Positions 11,740-20,591 of a stretch of DNA of 64,000 bases are shown here, piece by piece. Position 1 is the first letter of the stretch, and each line of letters starts with the position of its first letter. The translations under genes were made by a program, and so were the position numbers. The stretch lies in NCBI RefSeq assembly GCF_024758505.1, contig NZ_CP077970.1, positions 7,192,001-7,256,000 of the forward strand, written 5' to 3'. Origin of the DNA: Bradyrhizobium arachidis (GTDB lineage: Bacteria; Pseudomonadota; Alphaproteobacteria; Rhizobiales; Xanthobacteraceae). The notes beneath the pieces are model-generated. The model searched no databases, was not told the origin of the DNA, and saw only the letters and a program-made list of their open reading frames with translations.

Positions 11740-12414
11740 TTAACGCAGGATCCGAAGCCGGTGCTCTGCTCCGAGGTCGCCGGTCAGCGCGTGCGCCACG
11801 GTGTAGGCAGCATCGTCCTTTGCGTGAATCCGCCGGACCTGAAACGCGAGGATCGCTGACGTCTGCGGGTCCAGCTTCTGTTCAGCCAGATGCCGCGCCA
11901 TCAGGTCTGCACTCTTCCAGTCCGACGCACGCCGGTGGACGTCCAGGAGCCTGAGCTTGAGCTCGATCGACTCCTCGTCATGTCCTTTCAGGTAGCTCGC
12001 TGCGCGCTTGCGCAGGGATCGCGCAGCATCCCTGAGGTCGCGATCGTCCGCATCCCAGGCCGCGCAGACGGTATTGGCAAACGCGCGCTCACGCCGGCCC
12101 CCGAGCGAGTCGAGCACCGCGCGAAGCAGAAAGCGGCCCGACAGGCGCGAGACGTAGGGACCCTGGCGCAGGACCTGATATCGATCGGCTTTCACCAGCC
12201 GGCGATCGCTCTCCTCGGCCTGGCCCAGGTCGGCTGCGACGTAACCGCAATGCGGACATTCCTGTAGCCAGCTCTCCATTGTGGAGCGCATCGTCTCGGG
12301 CGGACGGTTGTCGAGATCGCGGGCGCCGAATTCATTGCTGGCCGGCGGGAGCGCCTGCGACGAGTGCTTGCCACAACACGCGCATTGAACATCGCTCGGT
12401 TGAATGGCGGTCAT
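11740..12414 (-). CDS. DUF2225-like zinc-ribbon protein
   Basis: A 224-aa cytoplasmic protein starting at the ATG at 12414 (MTAIQPSDVQCACCGK). An N-terminal CxxC pair (C11, C14) and a second pair in WLQECPHCGYVAADLG would form a zinc ribbon. The RDLDNRPPETMRSTMESW stretch between them resembles DUF2225 proteins. The C-terminal half is helical and Arg/Ala-rich, with a TPR-like rhythm (LRLLDVHRRASDWKSADLMARHLAEQ). Function unknown. It is divergent from the LuxR-type gene, and the gap contains an AACGATG dyad (12468-12474/12485-12491) that could be an operator. Confidence 0.65.
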   Translation of the reverse strand: MTAIQPSDVQCACCGKHSSQALPPASNEFGARDLDNRPPETMRSTMESWLQECPHCGYVAADLGQAEESDRRLVKADRYQVLRQGPYVSRLSGRFLLRAVLDSLGGRRERAFANTVCAAWDADDRDLRDAARSLRKRAASYLKGHDEESIELKLRLLDVHRRASDWKSADLMARHLAEQKLDPQTSAILAFQVRRIHAKDDAAYTVAHALTGDLGAEHRLRILR

Positions 12415-12657
12415 TGGACCATCAACCGGTCGGCTGGCGCGACGAACACCCCAAGGCGGCATGAGCACATCGTTGGATCACCTAAACGATGTCCAGACGA
12501 ACGGCATGACCCAAACGGGGCATAACATAAAGTGGTAGTTAATTACCTCGCCGCCTCATCCATTCGAATAATTTCGTTGCGGAAGGCGGACATTGGCCTT
12601 GCTCCCCGCCCAGCCGGCGGTGAAGACTTTTGTCCTATCGGCAGTGGGGGACGTGCC

Positions 12658-13758
12658 TTGACGACAAGCGCGATCGATCACGACAAGTTATCCAGGGTCA
12701 TCGGCCGCCTTGGCGATGCCGCGATCGATCCGGCGGCGTGGCCCGCGATCATGGACGATCTCTGCCGCGCGGCCGGCGCGACCGGCGCCGTGCTGCTCCA
12801 GGCCGACATCCGCACGCCCGACGTGCCCCGCACGGCTTCGATGGATGAGGCCTTGCAGCGCTATTTCGGGCAGAGCTGGCACGTCTCCGATCCCCGTGCC
12901 AGAGGCGTTCCTCGCGCCATGTCGGGTGAAGTCATCACTGACGAAGATTGCGTAACACCGGATGAGATGCGCAGCGACCCCATGTACAATGAGGTGCTGC
13001 GCCCTTTTGGATTGCAGTGGTTCGCGGGCATCGGCTTCTGGGCCGGCTCGGCCTCCTGGGTGCTGACCTTGCAAAGGACGTCGCGTGAAGGTGCGTTCGA
13101 TATGCGCGACACGCGGCTTCTGGCCCAGCTTGCGCCACGGCTGACGGAAACGGCAACGCTCTCGACAGCGATCGGCCGCGTCGCGCTTCACAGCATGACG
13201 AACGTGCTCGATCGGGTGCGACAGCCCGCGCTCGTAATCGACCGCGCCGGACGCGTGCTGAGCCGGAACGAAGCGGCAGATGCGGGCTTCGACGACGAGA
13301 TCAGGATCAGGGATCGGCGGCTTGTCGTTCGAGACAAGCTTGCGATGGCCAGGATTGATCGCCTGATCGACGCCATCCGCTTCACCGCCGAGCATCACGC
13401 GCTTTCCCACGAACCAATCTTGATCCGCCGGATGGCCAAGCCGCCGGTGGCCTTGCGCGTGCTGCCAATCGACGGCGCCGCGCGCAACGTGTTTCTCGGT
13501 GCCCGCGCAATGCTCACGTTGTCCAACCTCGTGCCGCGCTTGCCGCCCGAGCCGAACCTGATCGCGCAGGCCTTCGACGTCACGCCGGCGGAAGCACGGC
13601 TGGTATCGCTCCTTGCCAGCGGTCTCTCGGTCGAGCAGGCCTCCGAGCGGCTGCGTATCGCGCGCGAGACCGCGCGCAATCATCTGAAGTCGGTATTCTC
13701 CAAGACCGGGACGCACCGGCAGGTCGAGTTGATCAGCCTTGTCGCCCAACTGATGTGA
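12658..13758 (+). CDS. LuxR-family transcriptional regulator
   Basis: A protein of about 366 aa with a C-terminal LuxR-type helix-turn-helix (FDVTPAEARLVSLLASGLSVEQASERLRIARETARNHLK split over about residues 305-343). The N-terminal 200 residues are PAS/GAF-like, with no recognisable acyl-homoserine-lactone pocket. I prefer the TTG start at 12658, preceded by GGGGGA at proper spacing; an in-frame ATG at 12532 would add 42 unconserved residues. It lies 118 bases upstream of dctA in the same direction, so it may take part in transporter control, but its ligand and target are not known. Confidence 0.82.
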   Translation: MTTSAIDHDKLSRVIGRLGDAAIDPAAWPAIMDDLCRAAGATGAVLLQADIRTPDVPRTASMDEALQRYFGQSWHVSDPRARGVPRAMSGEVITDEDCVTPDEMRSDPMYNEVLRPFGLQWFAGIGFWAGSASWVLTLQRTSREGAFDMRDTRLLAQLAPRLTETATLSTAIGRVALHSMTNVLDRVRQPALVIDRAGRVLSRNEAADAGFDDEIRIRDRRLVVRDKLAMARIDRLIDAIRFTAEHHALSHEPILIRRMAKPPVALRVLPIDGAARNVFLGARAMLTLSNLVPRLPPEPNLIAQAFDVTPAEARLVSLLASGLSVEQASERLRIARETARNHLKSVFSKTGTHRQVELISLVAQLM

Positions 13759-13838
13759 GCGGGCGCCTGCCTCCACGGGAATGGGACACAGGCCTGCACG
13801 CACCGACGAAATTGTGAGTATCCGCCCGAGCACCGCCG

Positions 13839-13870
13839 CCCCATGATGGTGTGAAAACACCATCGGGGGG
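13839..13870 (+). promoter_or_regulatory. hairpin with GAAA tetraloop over the dctA ribosome-binding site
   Basis: Directly before dctA, GATGGTGT (13845-13852) and ACACCATC (13857-13864) form a perfect 8-bp stem closed by a GAAA (GNRA-type) tetraloop. Just outside the stem, CCCC (13839-13842) faces the GGGGGG Shine-Dalgarno tract (13865-13870), which ends six bases before the ATG. In RNA this could partly sequester the ribosome-binding site; in DNA it is a possible operator dyad. Confidence 0.5.
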
Positions 13871-13876
13871 ACCCCA

Positions 13877-15205
13877 ATGACGACAGAAGCGTTCCGACCG
13901 GCCGCCGCTCGCCGTCACCAGCCCTGGTATCGCATCCTCTACGTTCAGGTCCTGATCGCGATCGCGCTCGGCGTGCTCGTCGGCTACTTCTATCCCGATC
14001 TCGGCAAGGAGCTAAAACCGCTCGGCGACGGTTTTATCGCGCTGATCAAGATGATGATCGCACCGGTGATCTTCTGCACGGTCGTGCACGGCATCTCCTC
14101 GATGGGCGACCTCAAGCGCGTCGGCCGCGTCGGCCTGAAGGCGCTGATCTATTTCGAGACAGTCTCGACGGTGGCGCTCGCCGTCGGCCTGCTCGTCGGC
14201 GAAGTGCTGCAGCCCGGGCACGGTTTCAACATCGACCCCGCCACGATCGATCCGAAGTCGGTGGCGACCTACGTCACCCAGGCGAAGGAGCAGGGCATCG
14301 TCTCTCATCTGATGGCGATCATTCCCGACAGCTATCTTGGCGCGATCGCGCGCGGCGACCTATTGCAGGTGCTCCTGATCTCGATCCTGTCAGGCTTTTC
14401 CATCGCCTTCCTCGGCAAGGCAGGCGAGCCAATTGCGGCGGCGATCGACAAGGCCGCAAAAATGTTCTTCGGCATCATCCGCATCATCGTCCGCGTCGCG
14501 CCGATCGGCGCATTCGGCGCGATGGCCTTCACCGTCGGCGCCTACGGCCTCGGTTCGCTGCTCAATCTCGCCGCCCTGATCGGGACGTTCTATCTCACCA
14601 GCATGCTCTTCGTGCTGATCGTGCTCGGCGCGATCGCGCGGCTGACCGGTTTCTCGATCATCCGCTTCATCGCCTATATCAAGGACGAGCTTTTGATCGT
14701 GCTCGGCACCTCGTCGTCGGAGACGGTGCTGCCGCAGATGATCCAGAAGATGGAACATCTCGGCGCCTCGCGCTCCGTGGTCGGCCTCGTCATACCGACC
14801 GGCTACAGCTTCAACCTCGACGGCACCAACATCTACATGACGCTGGCGACCCTGTTCCTCGCGCAGGCGACCAACACCAACCTGACGATCTGGCAGGAGC
14901 TCGGCATTTTGGGCATCGCCATGATCACCTCGAAGGGTGCTTCGGGCGTGACCGGCGCCGGCTTCATCACGCTCGCGGCCACCCTCTCGATCGTGCCCGA
15001 CATCCCGATCCAGTCGATCGCGATCCTGGTCGGCATCGACAAGTTCATGAGCGAGTGCCGGGCGCTGACCAATCTGATCGGCAACGGCGTTGCTTGCGTC
15101 GTGATCAGCCTGTCGGAAGGCGAACTCGACCGCGACGCGCTGCACGAGGCCATGGCGCATCCGCTCGAGATGGGCGAAGCGCTGGAGCCGGGCGCGGGCA
15201 CATGA
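13877..15205 (+). CDS. dctA: C4-dicarboxylate transporter DctA
   Basis: A 442-aa DAACS-family symporter for succinate, fumarate and malate. The N-terminal [24 protein letters not shown], the [13 protein letters not shown] serine-rich hairpin, [22 protein letters not shown] and [15 protein letters not shown] are hallmark substrate- and cation-binding motifs. About eight membrane spans plus two re-entrant loops. Start at the ATG at 13877 with a GGGGGG ribosome-binding tract inside a potential hairpin. It converges on the MFS carrier, with 19 bases between the stops. In rhizobia DctA feeds bacteroids with dicarboxylates. Confidence 0.96.
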   Translation: MTTEAFRPAAARRHQPWYRILYVQVLIAIALGVLVGYFYPDLGKELKPLGDGFIALIKMMIAPVIFCTVVHGISSMGDLKRVGRVGLKALIYFETVSTVALAVGLLVGEVLQPGHGFNIDPATIDPKSVATYVTQAKEQGIVSHLMAIIPDSYLGAIARGDLLQVLLISILSGFSIAFLGKAGEPIAAAIDKAAKMFFGIIRIIVRVAPIGAFGAMAFTVGAYGLGSLLNLAALIGTFYLTSMLFVLIVLGAIARLTGFSIIRFIAYIKDELLIVLGTSSSETVLPQMIQKMEHLGASRSVVGLVIPTGYSFNLDGTNIYMTLATLFLAQATNTNLTIWQELGILGIAMITSKGASGVTGAGFITLAATLSIVPDIPIQSIAILVGIDKFMSECRALTNLIGNGVACVVISLSEGELDRDALHEAMAHPLEMGEALEPGAGT

Positions 15206-15224
15206 GGCCCGCGCCGCCGCCTCG

Positions 15225-16568
15225 CTATTCGTGCCGATTCATCGCCGACAGCTTCTTGGTGTCCCGCATGGTCAGATAGACCAGCAGCGAAATCGCGATG
15301 CAGCCGGTGAGATAGTAGTAGAACCAGCTCTCGTGCCCGATCGACTTGAACCACAGCGCGATCGATTCCGCTGTACCGCCGAAGATCGAGACGGTGAGCG
15401 CATAGGGGACGCCGACGCCGGTCGCCCGGACGCTGGTCGGGAACAGTTCGGCCTTCACCACCGCGTTGATAGCGGTATAGCCCGACACGATCATCCAGGC
15501 CGCCGCGATCAGCAGGAAGGCGGTGAAGGCGTCATGCGCCGCCTGCAGGCTGGTGAGCAGCGGAATGGTGAACAGCGTGCCTGATACGCCAAACCCGATC
15601 AGAAGCCATTTGCGTCCGATGCGATCCGAGATCGCGCCGTAGATCGGCTGCAGCAGCATCGCGAAGATGAGACTGCCCGCCGTCACCATCGTGGTCTGGT
15701 CGTCGTTCAGTTTCACCGAAAGCCGCAAGAACTTCTGCATGTAGGTGGTGTAGGTGTAGAACGCCGCGGTGCCGCCCATGGTCAAGCCGACCACCAGCAA
15801 GACCTCGCGCGGATAGTTCATCAGCGCGCGGATCGAGCTCGACTTCTTGGTCACCTTCTGGCTGTTCTTGAAGGCGTCGGTCTCGTGCAGATTGCTGCGC
15901 ATCAGCGCGGCGACGACGGCGAGCACGGCGCCGAAGGCGAACGGCACGCGCCAGCCCCAGGCGCGGATTTCCTCGGTCGACAGGAACACCTTCTGGAGCA
16001 GGAGCAGCACGAGGATGGCGCAGAGCTGGCCGCCGATCAGCGTCACATACTGGAAGCTGGAATAGAAGCCGCGGTTCTTCTCGTCGGCCACTTCGGTGAG
16101 ATAGGTGGCGCTGGTGCCGTATTCGCCGCCGAGGCTCAGGCCCTGCAGGACGCGCGCAAGGCCGAGGATGATCGGCGCGGCGATCCCGATCGTCGCATAG
16201 GTCGGCGTCACCGCGATGATCAGCGAGCCGAAGCACATCATCACCACCGACAGCGTCAGCGCATTGCGTCGTCCGTAGCTGTCGGCGAGATGGCCGAACA
16301 GCCAGCCGCCGAGCGGCCGCACCAGGAAGCCGGCGGCAAACAGCAGGGCGGCGTTGAGCTGCTGCACCACCTCGTCGCCGTCAGGAAAGAACGCCTTGGC
16401 GAAATAGAGCGCGAAGGCCGCATAGGCGTAGAAATCGTACCACTCGACGAGATTGCCGACCGAGCCGATGAAGATCGCGCGCAGCCGTCGCTTCACATCG
16501 GCGAGATCGCTGCGGGGCTCGGCGCCCGCGGGGGCAAGGTTCTGGATCGAGGCTTCCTGTGAACTCAC
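15225..16568 (-). CDS. MFS transporter, metabolite:H+ symporter (KgtP-like) family
   Basis: A 447-aa major-facilitator protein of the MHS subfamily (alpha-ketoglutarate, dicarboxylate or citrate permeases). IGSVGNLVEWYDFYAYAAFA, RPLGGWLFGHLADSYGRR and EYGTSATYLTEVADEKNRG are subfamily signatures. The GTG at 16568 follows a GGAGG four bases upstream and lies downstream of a consensus sigma-54 promoter. That excludes an in-frame extension to 16766, which would start upstream of the promoter. Between dctA and dctD, its probable substrate is a C4- or C5-dicarboxylate. Two DctD-like enhancer sites precede it, so DctBD probably controls it. Confidence 0.9.
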   Translation of the reverse strand: MSSQEASIQNLAPAGAEPRSDLADVKRRLRAIFIGSVGNLVEWYDFYAYAAFALYFAKAFFPDGDEVVQQLNAALLFAAGFLVRPLGGWLFGHLADSYGRRNALTLSVVMMCFGSLIIAVTPTYATIGIAAPIILGLARVLQGLSLGGEYGTSATYLTEVADEKNRGFYSSFQYVTLIGGQLCAILVLLLLQKVFLSTEEIRAWGWRVPFAFGAVLAVVAALMRSNLHETDAFKNSQKVTKKSSSIRALMNYPREVLLVVGLTMGGTAAFYTYTTYMQKFLRLSVKLNDDQTTMVTAGSLIFAMLLQPIYGAISDRIGRKWLLIGFGVSGTLFTIPLLTSLQAAHDAFTAFLLIAAAWMIVSGYTAINAVVKAELFPTSVRATGVGVPYALTVSIFGGTAESIALWFKSIGHESWFYYYLTGCIAISLLVYLTMRDTKKLSAMNRHE

Positions 16569-16671
16569 GACGTCCTCCAAGGGCTTGGTGTTTCCTGCGG
16601 GAAACGGCCGCTTGCTTGTTGGATCGCAAGGTGGCGCCGCCTCCGGACCAAAATGGTCTCGGCGCTCTTCA

Positions 16672-16686
16672 GCAACGGCCGTGCCA
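16672..16686 (-). promoter_or_regulatory. sigma-54 (-24/-12) promoter of the MFS carrier gene
   Basis: On the minus strand the sequence reads TGGCAC-GGCCG-TTGC, an exact match to the TGGCAC-N5-TTGC consensus, including the invariant GG and GC. Transcription would start near 16660, leaving a leader of roughly 90 bases before the GTG at 16568. Confidence 0.85.
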
Positions 16687-16770
16687 GTCAGTGGCAACAT
16701 GGGACAAGGCCGGATTTGCCGATGTTTGGGGGTGATTTCGCGAGGAACGATCGCAGGGCACGCCACGACA

Positions 16771-16788
16771 TCGGCGGAAATCCGCCGA
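16771..16788. promoter_or_regulatory. DctD-like upstream activating sequence 1
   Basis: TCGGCGGA-AA-TCCGCCGA is a perfect 8-bp palindrome about 85 bases upstream of the sigma-54 -24 element. The GCGGAAATCCGC core matches the DctD enhancer core as I remember it from Rhizobium dctA. Confidence 0.7.
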
Positions 16789-16802
16789 CGCGAACGGCGT
16801 CA

Positions 16803-16820
16803 TTGGCGGATTTCCGCTGA
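16803..16820. promoter_or_regulatory. DctD-like upstream activating sequence 2
   Basis: TTGGCGGA-TT-TCCGCTGA is an imperfect copy of the first site. The two centres are 32 bp apart, about three helical turns, so the sites lie on one DNA face. Paired enhancers are typical for DctD/NtrC-type activators. Confidence 0.6.
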
Positions 16821-16832
16821 TCGGAGCTGCGC

Positions 16833-18191
16833 TCAGCCGTCCTTGCGGCCTGGCCGGACCAGCGAATATTTCGCCATCTTCTCGTTCAGGGTACGGCGGG
16901 GAACGCCGAGTTCTTCGGTGACGTCCGCGATTGACCAATCATGCTCGCGCAAGGTCGCCTCGATCAGCGTCCGCTCATAGGCCGCGACGCGGTCGGCAAG
17001 TGTGCGCCGTGGCGCACCCGGCTCGCCGCGCCGCAAGATTTCCGCAACGCTGCGGCCGGTCGCAGCTAACCCCAGCGCGTAGCGCTCGGCGACGTTCTTC
17101 AATTCGCGCACATTGCCCGGCCAGTCATGCCCAAGCAGCGCATCGAGATCGTCGGGCCGCAGCGGCGACAGCGCGCGGCCGGCGCCCTCGGCGGCAGCCG
17201 CCGCAAAATGCTCGAACAGGAGCAGCACGTCGTTGCCGCGCTCGCGCAGCGGCGGCAGGCCGATCTCGGCGGCGGCGAGGCGAAAATAAAGATCGGAGCG
17301 GAAGCGCCCGTCCCGGCTCTCGGCGGCCAGATCGCCCTTGGCAGCCGCAATCACCCGCACGTCCACCGGCACGAGCTTGTTCGATCCGACGCGCTCGATC
17401 GCGCGCTCCTGCAGCGCGCGAAGAATCTTGGCCTGGAACGGCAGCGGCATGCTCTCGATCTCGTCGAGCAGCAGCGTGCCGCCGGAGGCGTGCTCGAACT
17501 TGCCGATGCGGCTCGCCCGCGCGCCGGTGAAGGCGCCGGCCTCGTGGCCGAACAATTCGCTCTCGAACAGCTCGGCCGGGATCGCCGCGCAATTCACCGC
17601 GACAAACGGCGCTTTCGCGCGCGGGCCAAAATCGTGGAGCGCGCGCGCCACCACTTCCTTGCCGGTTCCAGTCTCGCCGGTGACGATGACGTCGCGGTCG
17701 TGGCCGGCAAGCTCCAGCACGCTGGCGCGCAGCGCGGCCATCGGTTTTGACAGACCGATCAGGCGGCTCTCGATCGCGCCGCTCGCCGCGAGCCTGCCAG
17801 CGAGCTCGCCGAGCTGCAATTTCAGCCGCCGCCGCTCGACGGCACGCGCGATCACCAGAGAGAGCTGCTCGGGATCGTGGGGCTTTTGCAGGAAGTCGTA
17901 GGCGCCCTCGCGCATCGCGGCGACCGCCAGGGGCACGTCGCCATGGGCGGTCAGCAGCACCACCGGGATGTCAGGATCGGCGCGGTGAACGTCGCGCATC
18001 AACTCGAGCCCGGAAATCTGCGGCATGCGAAAATCGCTGAGCACCACGTCGGGCGGGCTCTCCTTGAGGAGCCGCATCGCCTCCTCCGCGCCGGCGGCGG
18101 TGCGGACTGCGAAGCCACCAAGCTCCAGCCACTGCCGCACGGAATCGCGGACGATGTCTTCGTCGTCGACGACGAGAACCGCGCCGCTCAT
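16833..18191 (-). CDS. dctD: C4-dicarboxylate response regulator DctD (sigma-54 activator)
   Basis: A 452-aa NtrC-family activator: receiver domain with phospho-acceptor D53 (LSDFRMPQISG), AAA+ domain with Walker A GETGTGKE (172-179), the sigma-54 contact loop GAFTGA (219-224) and LLLDEIESM, then a C-terminal Fis-type helix-turn-helix (SIADVTEELGVPRRTLNEKM). Start is the ATG at 18191, which overlaps the dctB stop (ATGA) and begins exactly at the receiver. It is the cognate partner of DctB and should act at the two palindromes just past its own 3' end. Confidence 0.94.
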   Translation of the reverse strand: MSGAVLVVDDEDIVRDSVRQWLELGGFAVRTAAGAEEAMRLLKESPPDVVLSDFRMPQISGLELMRDVHRADPDIPVVLLTAHGDVPLAVAAMREGAYDFLQKPHDPEQLSLVIARAVERRRLKLQLGELAGRLAASGAIESRLIGLSKPMAALRASVLELAGHDRDVIVTGETGTGKEVVARALHDFGPRAKAPFVAVNCAAIPAELFESELFGHEAGAFTGARASRIGKFEHASGGTLLLDEIESMPLPFQAKILRALQERAIERVGSNKLVPVDVRVIAAAKGDLAAESRDGRFRSDLYFRLAAAEIGLPPLRERGNDVLLLFEHFAAAAAEGAGRALSPLRPDDLDALLGHDWPGNVRELKNVAERYALGLAATGRSVAEILRRGEPGAPRRTLADRVAAYERTLIEATLREHDWSIADVTEELGVPRRTLNEKMAKYSLVRPGRKDG

Positions 18192-19975
18192 GCCTGCAGT
18201 TCCGCTTGCGTCGCGGCCGGGCTGCCATCGATCGCGGGAATGACCACCGTGAAGGTCGAGCCGACGCCCGGTACGCTGTCCACCAAGATCTCTCCTCCGA
18301 GCTCCCTGATAATTCCGTACGAAATCGAGAGCCCGAGGCCAAGCCCCTCGCCGATCTCCTTGGTGGTGAAGAACGGGTCGAACAGCGATTTCAGATGTTC
18401 CGGCGCGATCCCAACGCCGGTGTCGGCGATCTCGATCTCGGCCCGGCCGTCGCGACGGCCCAGCGTGACCTTGAGAACACGCCGCTCGCACCCCCGCATC
18501 GCGCCGATCGCGTTCGACAGCAGATTGACGACGACCTGCTCCAGCCGGACCGGATTGGCAAAACTGTGCAGCGGTTCAGCCGGCATGACGCGCACGATCT
18601 CGATGCGCTCATTGTCGATCTTGTATTGCAGAAGGCGGATCGCATTGTCGATCACGGCACCGAGCGCGACCACACTGCGCGCGCCGGTCTCCTTGCGCGC
18701 GAACATGCGCAGATGCGCGATCAGCGCCATCATGCGATCGGCGATCGACGACATGGTGTCGAGATTGCCGGCCGTGCGCTCGACGTCGTTGCGGCGGAGC
18801 AGAACGCGGCTGCTCGCGATCGTGGTGATGAGGGCCGCGAGCGGCTGAGTGATCTCGTGCGCGACGCCGGCCAGCGCCTGGCCGAGGCTCGCGAGCTTTG
18901 CGCTCTGCACCAGGCTTTCATGGGTTTTGCGCAGCTCCTCGGTGCGCTCGGCAACGCGCTGCTCGAGCACGTCATGCGCCTCGAGTTTTGCGCGGATCAC
19001 CTGCCGGCGCTGATCGGCGACGACGGCGACCAGCAACGCGGCGAGCAGCGCGAGCGCGCCGGCGGTCGCAACAGTGGCCGCATGGCGGCGCGCGTCCGCC
19101 GCATCCGAGAACAGCAACAGCATCCAACCCTGATCGAGGGGGCGGATCTGAAGGGCATATTCGCCGGGCTCGACATCGTCCCGGCCGCGCGCGCGACCGA
19201 CCTGGACGCCCGACCTGTTGCCGTCGGCCACGAACACCGGCGTTCCGTCGATCGCCTGGCCGAACTGGCGCGCGGCATTGAGCTCGGCGATGCGGCTCGC
19301 AGGTATCGGCGACAACGGGCGGTATTTCCACTCGGCGCGGCTTGCAAGGAAGATCACGCCGTTCTCGTCCTTCATCGCCACGAGATCGCCGGCGCGCGCC
19401 CAATCCGCTTCAAGCGGGCTGAGGTCGATCTTGACCACGGCGACGCCGATGGTTTTGCCTGCCTCCTCGATGCGATGCGAGAGGAAATAGCCGGGCTGCC
19501 CGGTGGTGGCGCCGACGGCATAGTAGTGGCCCTCGCCGCCGCGTAGCGCATCCTGGAAGTAGGGACGAAACGCGTAGTTCTGTCCGACGAAGCTGGAGTC
19601 CTGGTCGAAATTGCTGGCGGCGAGCGCAAGGCCGTTGCCGTCGAGCACGTAGAGCTCGGCCGCGCCCGCCTTCTGGTTCAGCGATTGCAGGTAACGATTG
19701 GCGGCGGCAATGGCGGCTGCGTCCTGTGGGTCGCGATAGAGTGCGCGGATCGGATCGGCAAGCGACAGCACCGCCGGCAGATAACGGAAACGCGCGACGG
19801 TCGCATCGAAGGTGCTCGCGATCAGCGTCAGGCGGTCATTGGCCTCGCGCTGCATGCGGACGAAACCGGCATCGAGCGCGAGGACGTAGGTGAGCCAGCC
19901 TACTGCTGCGACCGCGGCAAGCAGCACAGCGCCGATCAGGGCGCGGCGCAGGGAGGCTGGGTGAGAAGGTTGCAT
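18188..19975 (-). CDS. dctB: C4-dicarboxylate sensor histidine kinase DctB
   Basis: A 595-aa membrane kinase. TM1 is at about residues 11-35, then a periplasmic double-PAS/dCache sensor. Its GQNYAFRPYFQDAL, GATTGQPGYFLSHRI and KIDLSPLEADW blocks match the DctB ligand pocket. TM2 is at about 300-320, then a coiled coil, H373 in LAGVAHEITQPLAAL, the N-box NLLSNAIGAM and the G-box DTGVGIAPEHLKSLFDPFFTTK. It is translationally coupled to dctD by a 4-base overlap. The ATG at 19975 places a normal signal-anchor at the N-terminus; a 64-residue 5' extension is not supported. Confidence 0.93.
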   Translation of the reverse strand: MQPSHPASLRRALIGAVLLAAVAAVGWLTYVLALDAGFVRMQREANDRLTLIASTFDATVARFRYLPAVLSLADPIRALYRDPQDAAAIAAANRYLQSLNQKAGAAELYVLDGNGLALAASNFDQDSSFVGQNYAFRPYFQDALRGGEGHYYAVGATTGQPGYFLSHRIEEAGKTIGVAVVKIDLSPLEADWARAGDLVAMKDENGVIFLASRAEWKYRPLSPIPASRIAELNAARQFGQAIDGTPVFVADGNRSGVQVGRARGRDDVEPGEYALQIRPLDQGWMLLLFSDAADARRHAATVATAGALALLAALLVAVVADQRRQVIRAKLEAHDVLEQRVAERTEELRKTHESLVQSAKLASLGQALAGVAHEITQPLAALITTIASSRVLLRRNDVERTAGNLDTMSSIADRMMALIAHLRMFARKETGARSVVALGAVIDNAIRLLQYKIDNERIEIVRVMPAEPLHSFANPVRLEQVVVNLLSNAIGAMRGCERRVLKVTLGRRDGRAEIEIADTGVGIAPEHLKSLFDPFFTTKEIGEGLGLGLSISYGIIRELGGEILVDSVPGVGSTFTVVIPAIDGSPAATQAELQA

Positions 19976-20591
19976 CGGGGGTCTCAAGGCGGTCGCGATC
20001 AGTATCGCATGGCAGGATGCGAAGCGCCGCTGCAAAATAAGCTCTTGGTCAGCGGCGGAGGCGCCGGTTCCTCGTCCCGAAGAGCTGAACCGGCGAGAGA
20101 CCGCCTCAACACCGGAGAAGCAATCCAAAGTCCCTCCACGGGACGATTCCGTCACTCGGCGAGACATACCAGAAATCCGAATTCTGTAAAGAGAAATTTT
20201 TTACGGAATGGGCTTGATGGGAGGCAAAACGGCACGCCTCGCCGGACGCACCCTCGGGTCAGGCGGCCTGCTCCCAAAGCATCGGAACAACCCCATGCAC
20301 AGTAGAACGACCGTGACCGGCAACGATGCTGCGAGCCGCGTCGCGACGTTCAATATGTCGGGCAAATCAGGAGCACGATACGATCAGCGCCCCACTAAAG
20401 CGCGATGGCTTTGGGTTGAAGCGTCATCGCGCTTTAGCTCTTTGTTTGAGCATGATCTCCGCGCAAACGCGTACCGCGTTTGTCGCGAGGGAAAACCGCT
20501 GCGCACTTTTCCGGATCATGCTTTGGGGACGCCGGGCAGTTTCGTTCCCTTCCAAGCTCGTGCAAGTCGTAGCGGACGCGGCTTGCCGGCC
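19976..20591. other. 616-base intergenic region between dctB and the exported protein gene
   Basis: Nothing protein-coding is supported. It should contain the dctB promoter, probably near the AT-rich patch at 20175-20205. The only clear structure is the 97-bp palindromic repeat at 20426-20522, which has a near-identical copy at 43280-43376. Confidence 0.5.
20426..20522. repeat. 97-bp palindromic intergenic repeat, copy A
   Basis: The element is nested-palindromic. The outer arms are AGCATGATC and GATCATGCT, and an inner AAACGCG-TAC-CGCGTTT hairpin lies between them. Copy B at 43280-43376 has the same length and orientation and differs at only three positions by eye. Elements with these GCATGATC ends are, as I recall, abundant in Bradyrhizobium and Rhodopseudomonas genomes. 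Confidence 0.9.

Noticed and set aside
13783..13798. Possible sigma-54 promoter before dctA (GG-N10-GC)
   Set aside because: Only the GG and TGCA dinucleotide spacing fits; TGGCAC is not matched and no DctD palindrome is near, unlike the clear promoter before the MFS gene.
16569..16766. N-terminal extension of the MFS carrier
   Set aside because: It spans the sigma-54 promoter and would start upstream of the transcription start; the GTG at 16568 has GGAGG.
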